Below are positions 1-8,100 of a stretch of DNA of 64,000 bases, piece by piece (positions within the stretch are counted from its first letter, which is position 1; each line of letters starts with the position of its first letter). The stretch spans positions 62,001-126,000 of the forward strand of contig JAFLCB010000005.1 in NCBI GenBank assembly GCA_017302795.1, given 5' to 3'. The stretch comes from Deltaproteobacteria bacterium. Lineage in GTDB: Bacteria; Bdellovibrionota; Bdellovibrionia; Bdellovibrionales; JAMPXM01. The position numbers and the translations under genes are program-made. The notes under the pieces are model-generated. The model did not search any database and was not told the origin of the DNA. It saw nothing but the letters and a program-made list of their open reading frames with translations.

Positions 1-3000
1 AGTGCAGGACCAGATTCGCGCGCAGTGATCACTCTCACTGTTTCAAATAGCTCGCCGACTGTGGGAACGATTCGCGGCACAGCAGCCGTGCAGGCAGTTG
101 GAGGCGTCGCTACATTTTCTGGTTTGAATCTACAGGAAGCTGGAGCGAAAATCTTTACCGCAACCAAAGAAGATACGGCCTCGCAAGCTCAGGGGTCGGC
201 TGCAATAACTCAAGATTCTAACCAATTCACAATTACTCCGGGATCGGTTAGTGCGACGAATTCGACGATCGCAATTTCGCCGGCGGTCCCGCCTGCTTCA
301 CCATTAATTGCGAACGGAATCGAATCCTACTCAGTGGTGATTACGTTGAAAGACCAATACGGAAACTCAGTCGCTGGAACCCGGCCTGTGTTTGCCTCCA
401 ACATCTCTGGCGATACTTTGACCCAGCCGGCTTTGAATACAAATGTCACCGGAGCAACAACCGGTTCGATCAGTACGACAGTTGCTGATAGCGGACCACC
501 CTACCGTTCGCTCAATATCACGTCCCCTGCCGGGCTAACCGGCGTGGCAGTGGCCGCGCCATTTTCTGCAGGCACTCCGTCCAAACTTGCATTTTCCACG
601 CAGCCTACTAATTCGCCCGCTGGCGCAAATGGAATGGGTGTCATTCGAGTTGCGGTTCAAGACGCAAACGGAAATGTGATCACCACCGGCGCGAACGCCA
701 CCGCACCGATCTCGATGGCTATTTCGAACAACGTGAACGGCGCGATTTTAACTGGGACTTCGCCGGTCAACGCCGTCAATGGAGTTGCTGTTTTCACCGG
801 CCTTGGCATTAGCAAAACTGGTACCGGATACAAACTCCTCGCCTCTTCCGGCTCATTTACCGCTGCTTACAGCAATAGTTTTAACATCACCGCCGGGACG
901 CCGAATCGAATTACAATCGCTGGGCCGGTGTCGGTGATCTCGGGAGCGTGCAGCACTGCAATTACTTTCCAATTGCAAGATCTTGGAAACAACCCTGCCA
1001 ACGCTGTACAAAACACCTCTATCTCGATTTCTGGCCTTGGAAGCGGCCAGCTGTTCACGAGTTCTACTTGTTCTGGCGCTGCAATTTCGGCAACTCAGAC
1101 TTTCACCGCCGGAACAAACACGAAGACGTACTATTTGAAAGATGTCAAAGGCGAGGGACTCGTCGTCACGGCCTCCGACCCATCGATGGTTTTAACTTCG
1201 GGGACGCTGCCATTAAACGTCCTACCAAATAAGATCGCACTTCTCGCAGAATCTTCTCCAGGCGTACCGCTTTCAGTCGTTTCAGGTCGCTGCTCAAGTG
1301 CGATATATGTCACGCCCGCCGGCGAAAATGGTGCGGCGGCTCCGCTGTTTGCTCCGACAACTGTCGCTCTTACTGGCGTGGCGGGTACGCAGGCAAATGT
1401 CTATTCAGATGCTGCGTGCACAAATTTATTGAGCCCGGGTGCGATCGCTCTTCCTGCAACGAATGGCGGAAGCTTCCCAATTCCCCTTTACTTAAAAGAC
1501 AATCGGGCAGAGTCATTGTCGCTGACCGTGACGGATCCGAATGGAGTGATGACAACCACCTCTGGCCTTCAGCCAGTTTCGGTAACCGCGTCAGCTATAG
1601 GCTTCACCGGTCCCGTGAGTGTGGTGTCTGGACAGTGTTCCTCGGCGTACACGGTTTCACTTCGTGATGCTCAATCTAACCTCGTGGTCGCACCGGCAAA
1701 TAGAGCTTTAACAATTCGAGGTTTGGAATCGAGCGCCGCTGGAATGTTCTACACATCAGCCTCGTGCACCACTGGCGGAAGCAAAACTGCGATGACCATT
1801 CCCCAGGGAAATTCGTCACTCCAAATTTATTTTAAAAACACGGCTGCCGAGAACCTGTCCATCTATCTACAAGACAGTCTTTCGCAAATGAACGATTCGC
1901 CGACCATCAACATCGCGATTTCCCCATCGACATTAACAATCACCCCGCCGGTTGCGGGAAATTCAAAAACCACAGTTTGCGCCGGTCCGTTCACCGTCAA
2001 TACTCGTGACGGTGCTAATAATGTCACTGCTGCACTTTCGCCAATCACCATTGCACTTAGTGGCGCAGGTGTTGGTGGAAACTTCTTTACCTCGAACGCC
2101 TGTTCGACGGCTGTGACACAACTGACATTTGCGATCGGCCAAGGGACTAAGACTTTTTATTTCAAGGGTCAGTATCCGCAGGCAGCCTTGACTTTCACCG
2201 CAACTGACAACGGATCTGTGCTGACTTCTGGATCGGCGAGCTGGGCGGTTACGGCGGCTCCAGGATTCATTGGAACGGCTGCGGCGATAGAAGACTCCAA
2301 CGGTAGTCTATTTTGGTTTTCTCAAGGTGAAGTTCCTGTTTCGGCTCGTCAAGATGCTGCACGAAGTGTCTCGGCGCTTCATTTTGACAGCACCTACACT
2401 CATCTCTATGTCGTTGATTCAACTTCACACCGGGTTTTGAAGTACGATTACGTGCAGAGAAAATATATCGGGTGGATCGGTGGATTCTGGTCAGGTGCCG
2501 GAATTGGACTCAGCGGAAGCACTTTGACCACGCCTAGTTCTGCCGCTTGTGTGTCGATCACACAAAACCAACGCCAATTGCCAGGCTGGTGCAGGGGTGG
2601 ACTATCGACAGCCAACGGAAATACGACTTTAGGTAACTTCCACTGGCCGCGCGGAATTGCGTCCGACAGCACGTACATCTACGTTAGTAATGACGGTTCC
2701 GGAAGCGTCAATCGGTACAACGCGCAAACCGGGGCCTTCGAGGGTTGGATCGGCAGAATTACGACCACACCGACGGGTTCAGGAACCGGCTCAGCAGGTG
2801 GTTGCACCTCAGCGAGTCCCGGAACAAATACGCCGGGCTGGTGTATCGGCGGAAACGTCCAGCAGATAAATGGCGTCGGCGATGGTTCGATGATCTATCC
2901 GAAGCAGTTGGTTGCGAGCGGTGGCTATTTGTACATCGGTGATTACGGAAAAGTACTTCGCTACAACGCCGGCGACGGAAGCTTTGCCGGTTGGATTGGT

Positions 3001-4980
3001 ATGGTTGGTGGATCGTCTCCGACCGGTGGCGCGGCCGGTTGTACTTCAACACTCACGTCTCAGATCACGCCTGGCTGGTGTCTAGGAGGAACAAGTACGT
3101 TGGGAAATCCCCGCACTCAACCCGGATCGATCAGCGACCCGCGCGGGATTCACGTTCTCGGCTCAATTCTCTACGTTGTCGATCCGTCGAACGGCGGAGT
3201 CGTGTCGAGATTCGACACGGATACGGGAGCATTTATTGGGCTGATGACTGGTCTCGCTTACAACTGGATCTCGCCCCGAATGGTGACGAGCGATGGAAGT
3301 CAGTTGTTCATTGCCGATTGGACTCGCCTCATACAGGTTGATATGTCCGGACTCGTTACTGGTTGGGCTGGGAAAGTCAGCAATAACAATTCGATGAGCG
3401 GCACAGGCTGCACTTCGCTCCAACCGAATGACAACACTCCAGGGTTCTGCCTTGGAGGTTCGTCAAAAGCGGGAATGGATGAACGCGCATTCCATAACCT
3501 GACCGCGATTGCTTACGACGGAAATGGAAATATTCTGACCGGACAAGGTGACAATTTTCCGGCAATTAAGATTTTCAATGCGGCAACTGGAGTCTACGGA
3601 GGTTCTTTAGGTGCACGCAGCGTAAGTCCGTCGGAATGGTCAAACGATCCGGATCTGTTTGCGCAGTATCATGGGTTTGACGATAAATCGATGTACACGC
3701 CTGTTGGTTCGTACGTTCATGATGGCCATGCCTATGTGGTGGAATTGCATGCGGCGCGCATCAAGAAAATTGAACTCGCAACAGGAAACTTAAAAGGCTG
3801 GCTAGGTGGAATAACAACTGTTCCAACTGGTGGTGATGCCGGTTGTACATCGGCAAACGCGATGGGGCCTTCTCCTGGGTGGTGCTTAGGCGCGTTGTTT
3901 AACCCTGAATACATGTGGAATTCCATGATCCCGCAAAACACTGCCGGCATCATGTATCAACCCATGGGAATAACCGGTGACGGAACCCATCTCTACGTCG
4001 CCGATAAAGGCCTCGATAGAATTCATAAATTTGTTATCGCAACAGGTGCCTACGTAGGTTGGGTTGGGCGCGCAGGCGGCACAGCTCCGACGGCCGGGGC
4101 CGTTGGCTGTATTGGTCTTGCAAACGGTTCGGCAACGCCGGGCTGGTGTGTCGGTGGATCGTCCCAAGTGGGGTCTGACAATGGCCACCTCTACAATCCG
4201 CTCGACGTGTTGCACGCTGGTGGACAGATTTACGTTCTCGATTCTTCGAACCATCGAATCTCTCGCTACAACGCGACAACAGGCGCGTTCACCGGCTGGA
4301 TTGGACGAACAAACACGGCTCCATCCAGCGGATGCACCGTCGGATCGAATGGAAGTTACAACGTTTCAGTCAGCGGCTGGTGTATGGGCGGGACTTCGCA
4401 AGAATCAAGTCACAACGATCGCGGTGGTGGCTTTGCTTTTTGGTCGGATGGTCGAGGCGGACTTACTTCGGATGGCACATTCCTTTATATCAGTAACTTC
4501 CGAAACATTCGCGTCGACAAGTACTCACTTGCGGGTGTGTGGCAGGGTGCGTTTTCTACACGCCAAGATATTTACACCCGGTCTTTTTCTTCAGATCCGG
4601 ACACGGTCGCTGCTTGGGGGAACACTGGCTGTAGCTGGCCAATAGGTGTTGTCGTTGGTTCGGACGGATTCTTTTACGGAATGAATTATAATTCATGTAA
4701 CGCCAACGGAAATGCTTCACTTCTTTGGAAAGTGACAGGCGCGACAGGAATTATGTATGGCTGGAAGGGGGCGATTCAGTCAGGAAACTCGCCTTCTGGC
4801 GGCGAAGCTGGCTGTTCCGGTTCAACCAATGTGACACCAGCGTGGTGCCAAGGAGGACGCGGCGAAGCCGGCTATCGTCTTGGGCAATTTTCACAAAACG
4901 CTTACCATCTGTCGCAGGATGCAAACTTCCTTTACGTATCCGATGAAAATAGCCACCGGCTGACCCGTATTCCAAAGTAA
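1..4980 (+). CDS. Giant Ig-like / PGWC-propeller surface protein, 5'-truncated by the window
   Basis: The reading frame is open from base 1. The first in-frame GTG (25) is an internal Val codon, because the residues before it match the interior of the next gene (about residue 270 of that protein). Roughly 270 N-terminal residues, with the lipoprotein signal and fibronectin-like domains, therefore lie outside the window. What is visible: Ig-like beta-sandwich domains of the Big_1 type, then four domains of about 105 residues that each carry a Cys pair. The C-terminal half is an NHL/propeller-like region with repeats of GW(I/V)G ... GC(T/I) ... PGWC(L/I/T)GG. It probably acts at the cell surface as an adhesin or binding scaffold (inference). 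It is a tandem paralog of the next gene and lies 171 nt before that gene's chosen start. Confidence 0.9.
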   Translation, partial: SAGPDSRAVITLTVSNSSPTVGTIRGTAAVQAVGGVATFSGLNLQEAGAKIFTATKEDTASQAQGSAAITQDSNQFTITPGSVSATNSTIAISPAVPPASPLIANGIESYSVVITLKDQYGNSVAGTRPVFASNISGDTLTQPALNTNVTGATTGSISTTVADSGPPYRSLNITSPAGLTGVAVAAPFSAGTPSKLAFSTQPTNSPAGANGMGVIRVAVQDANGNVITTGANATAPISMAISNNVNGAILTGTSPVNAVNGVAVFTGLGISKTGTGYKLLASSGSFTAAYSNSFNITAGTPNRITIAGPVSVISGACSTAITFQLQDLGNNPANAVQNTSISISGLGSGQLFTSSTCSGAAISATQTFTAGTNTKTYYLKDVKGEGLVVTASDPSMVLTSGTLPLNVLPNKIALLAESSPGVPLSVVSGRCSSAIYVTPAGENGAAAPLFAPTTVALTGVAGTQANVYSDAACTNLLSPGAIALPATNGGSFPIPLYLKDNRAESLSLTVTDPNGVMTTTSGLQPVSVTASAIGFTGPVSVVSGQCSSAYTVSLRDAQSNLVVAPANRALTIRGLESSAAGMFYTSASCTTGGSKTAMTIPQGNSSLQIYFKNTAAENLSIYLQDSLSQMNDSPTINIAISPSTLTITPPVAGNSKTTVCAGPFTVNTRDGANNVTAALSPITIALSGAGVGGNFFTSNACSTAVTQLTFAIGQGTKTFYFKGQYPQAALTFTATDNGSVLTSGSASWAVTAAPGFIGTAAAIEDSNGSLFWFSQGEVPVSARQDAARSVSALHFDSTYTHLYVVDSTSHRVLKYDYVQRKYIGWIGGFWSGAGIGLSGSTLTTPSSAACVSITQNQRQLPGWCRGGLSTANGNTTLGNFHWPRGIASDSTYIYVSNDGSGSVNRYNAQTGAFEGWIGRITTTPTGSGTGSAGGCTSASPGTNTPGWCIGGNVQQINGVGDGSMIYPKQLVASGGYLYIGDYGKVLRYNAGDGSFAGWIGMVGGSSPTGGAAGCTSTLTSQITPGWCLGGTSTLGNPRTQPGSISDPRGIHVLGSILYVVDPSNGGVVSRFDTDTGAFIGLMTGLAYNWISPRMVTSDGSQLFIADWTRLIQVDMSGLVTGWAGKVSNNNSMSGTGCTSLQPNDNTPGFCLGGSSKAGMDERAFHNLTAIAYDGNGNILTGQGDNFPAIKIFNAATGVYGGSLGARSVSPSEWSNDPDLFAQYHGFDDKSMYTPVGSYVHDGHAYVVELHAARIKKIELATGNLKGWLGGITTVPTGGDAGCTSANAMGPSPGWCLGALFNPEYMWNSMIPQNTAGIMYQPMGITGDGTHLYVADKGLDRIHKFVIATGAYVGWVGRAGGTAPTAGAVGCIGLANGSATPGWCVGGSSQVGSDNGHLYNPLDVLHAGGQIYVLDSSNHRISRYNATTGAFTGWIGRTNTAPSSGCTVGSNGSYNVSVSGWCMGGTSQESSHNDRGGGFAFWSDGRGGLTSDGTFLYISNFRNIRVDKYSLAGVWQGAFSTRQDIYTRSFSSDPDTVAAWGNTGCSWPIGVVVGSDGFFYGMNYNSCNANGNASLLWKVTGATGIMYGWKGAIQSGNSPSGGEAGCSGSTNVTPAWCQGGRGEAGYRLGQFSQNAYHLSQDANFLYVSDENSHRLTRIPK

Positions 4981-5086
4981 GTGTGACGAAAGTCTAGCAA
5001 AAGTTTGCTATTGAAATCTGGCGTCTCACCCTGAAACGCATTTCGATAACTTCGTCGCCACTCCAGCCCCATTTCGAAACGCCACT

Positions 5087-5112
5087 TAAAACATCCTTCA
5101 AGATTCCGATAA
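5087..5112 (+). promoter_or_regulatory. Candidate sigma-28 (FliA-type) promoter
   Basis: TAAA at 5087-5090 is followed after 14 nt by TCCGATAA (5105-5112). The enterobacterial FliA consensus is TAAA-N15-GCCGATAA, so seven of eight bases of the -10 element match and the spacer is one short. The site lies 40 nt before the chosen start of the second giant lipoprotein gene. This was found by eye, without a background test. Confidence 0.4.
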
Positions 5113-5151
5113 GAAACGAAGAGTTGAACGTTTATGAAGGGTTTAGAAGTT

Positions 5152-8100
5152 ATGAGATTTTCTCAAACAAATTTTATTGTTAGAAAATCCGTCGTCGCGC
5201 TGATGTCGATCATCGCGGCTCTGACTCTATCGGCTTGTCCTAAAGATGTTTCACTTCCAACAGACACTGCCTCAACAGGATCGACGCCAGGATATTCAGG
5301 ATTTACGGGAGCAGTAACTGCTACAACTGCCGGCCCAACAAAAGTCAAGCTCACATGGTCGCCGTCGACGGATCCTAAAGTTGTCGCCTACAACGTTTAC
5401 GATGCGACTTTGTTCTTCGCTCCCCGCCTGATCAAAACAGTTACAGGCGAGGCGGCGGAGGTCACGCTAAATGGATTAACCACGCAGACCTATTACAAGT
5501 TCCGCGTTCGCGCTGCGGACAAAGACATGGTCGAAGATGGAAACACAAACGATCTCCCAGCGGTTCCGTATGCTGGTGTTCTGCCGGCTCAGGTTCAAAG
5601 CAGCACCTCTGCCATTGTTCCGTTCACCGACGCGAGTAACGCAGACGCTGTTCAAATTCTCTGTTCGACGGCGACAAATCCCGTTGAAGAAGTAATAGTT
5701 GAAGTCACAAACGTTGTTGCGACCACTCAGGCAACTTTGAACGGCCTCAGCGCCGGTGCGACTTACACTTGCCGTGCGGCTACCGTATTTGGTGATTTCG
5801 TCGATAACAATACGATCACAACGACGTTCCAACCAATGGGAACTGCGGCCTCGTTGGTCTTCGCGACTCAGCCTGGAAGTGCCGCTGCAGGTGCGAATCT
5901 TTCTACTCAACCTTCAATACGTGTTTTAGATGCCAACGGAACGCTTGTCAGCGCCGGACCAGATTCAAGGGCCGTCATTACTTTGACCGTGTCGAACAGC
6001 TCGCCAACCGTCGGCACAATCCGCGGGACAGCGGCGGTGCAAGCCGTCGGTGGTGTTGCAACATTCAGCGGACTCAACCTTCAAGAAGCGGGCGCAAAGA
6101 TCTTCACTGCAACGAAGGAAGATACAGCTTCGCAAGCTCAAGGGTCAGCGGCAATTGCTCGAGATTCAAATCAGTTTACGATTACGCCAGGATCCGTCAG
6201 CGCCACAACTTCGACAATTGCGATTACGCCAGCAGTTCCACCAAACGCTGCGCTGATTGCTAACGGGATCGACGCGTACGCAGTGACAATCACTCTGAAA
6301 GATATGTACGGAAATGCGGTCAGTGGAACTCGACCAGTGTTTGCGTCCAACATACCGGGCGATACTCTGACTCAAGCGGCAGTGAACACCAATACGATGG
6401 GCGAAACATCTGGTTCTATCAGCACGACCGTCGCGGACAGCGTTGCGCCATTTAGATCTCTCAACATCACATCACCAGCCGGATTAACTTCTGTGAGCGT
6501 CGCTGCGCCTTTCGTCGCCGGTACGCCTACTAAACTCGCGTTCACGACGCAACCAACGAACTCCCCCGCTGGTAACAACGGCATGGGTGTCGTTCGAGTC
6601 ACCGTACAAGATGCGAATGGCAACGCGATCACGACGGGAGCCAACGCAACGGCACCAATTTCCATGGCGATTTCAAACAACGTAAACGGTGCTGTTCTGA
6701 CTGGCACTAGTCCCGTCAACGCAGTTTCAGGTGTTGCCATGTTCAGCAACCTTGGTATCAGCAAAACGGGAACTGGTTACAAGCTTCTTGCGACTTCAGG
6801 TTCGTTGACTGCCGCCTACAGCAACAGTTTTAACATAACGGCCGGCACTCCAAATCGCATCGCGGTCAATGGCCCAGCGAGCGTGGTTTCAGGCGCCTGT
6901 AGCACGGCCTTGACCTTCCAGCTTCAAGATCTAGGCGGAAACCCCGCAAACGCCGTTCAAAACACATCGATCTCGATTTCTGGTTTGGGAACAGGACAAC
7001 TGTTTACAAGTTCCACTTGTTCGGGCGCAGCCATTTCGGCCACACAAACTTTCACTGCCGGAACAAACACAAAAACATATTATCTAAAAGACAACAAAGG
7101 CGAAGGTCTTACCGTGACCGCGACAGATCCGTCGATGGTCTTGACGACCGGAACTTTGGCCGTCAACGTTTTGCCGAACAAGATTTCGCTCTTAGCGGAA
7201 ACTTCTCCAGGAGTTCCGCTTTCCGTTGTCGCGGGTCAGTGCTCGACTGCTATGTACGTCACTCCTGCAGGTGAAAACGGCGTAGCAGCACCTCTGTTTG
7301 CTGCAACGACAATTGCGCTGACGGGGGTTGCTGGATCGCAAGCTGCAATTTACACAGACGCCGCTTGTACAAACCTGGTGTCAGCTGGAAGTATCAGTCT
7401 TCCCGCGACCGTCGGTGGCTCTTTTGCGATCCCTCTTTACATCAAAGATGACAAAGCCGAGGCGCTTTCTTTGACAGTAACAGATCCGAACTCTGTGATG
7501 ACAACGACATCTGGACTTCAGCCGGTCTCGATTGTCGCTTCGAACATCGGCTTCACCGGCCCGGTAAGTGTTGTCTCGGGTCAGTGTTCATCGGCCTACA
7601 CGATTTCACTTCGTGATGCTCAAACGAATCTTGTTGTTGCGCCTTCCAATCGAACATTAAATATCCGCGGTTTAGAAGGTAGCGCCACCGCCATGTTCTA
7701 TACCTCCGCTTCGTGTACAACTGGCGGCAGCAAAACTGTTATGACGGTTCCGCAAGGAAGTTCGTCGCTTCAGCTTTACTTTAAAAATACCGCTGCAGAA
7801 AATTTGGCGGTCTTCTTTCAAGATTCCCTTTCACAAATGGCCAACTCGCCTACGATCAACATCGCGATTTCGCCATCAACACTTACCATTGCCGCCCCTG
7901 GCGCAGGCAGCGCAAAGACTTCGGTTTGTGCCGGTCCTTTCACTGTCAACACTCGTGACGGTGCGAACAACATCACAGCCGCGCTTTCCCCGATTGCAGT
8001 GAATTTATCGGGTGCGGGTACAGGCGGAAAGTTCTTTACTTCCAACACCTGTGCGACAGAAACAACATCGGTAACATTCGGTGTAGGAGAAAGCGCAAAG

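Noticed and set aside
4064-4645. 193-codon forward frame inside the first giant gene, and similar frames at 8456-8896, 6372-6764 and 13721-14137
   Set aside because: They lie in other frames of strongly supported repeat genes, repeat with the paralog's periodicity, and have no ribosome site or family likeness.
4995-5010. Terminator after the first giant gene (TAGCAAA-AG-TTTGCTA)
   Set aside because: The stem is AT-rich with a minimal loop and no T-run follows.
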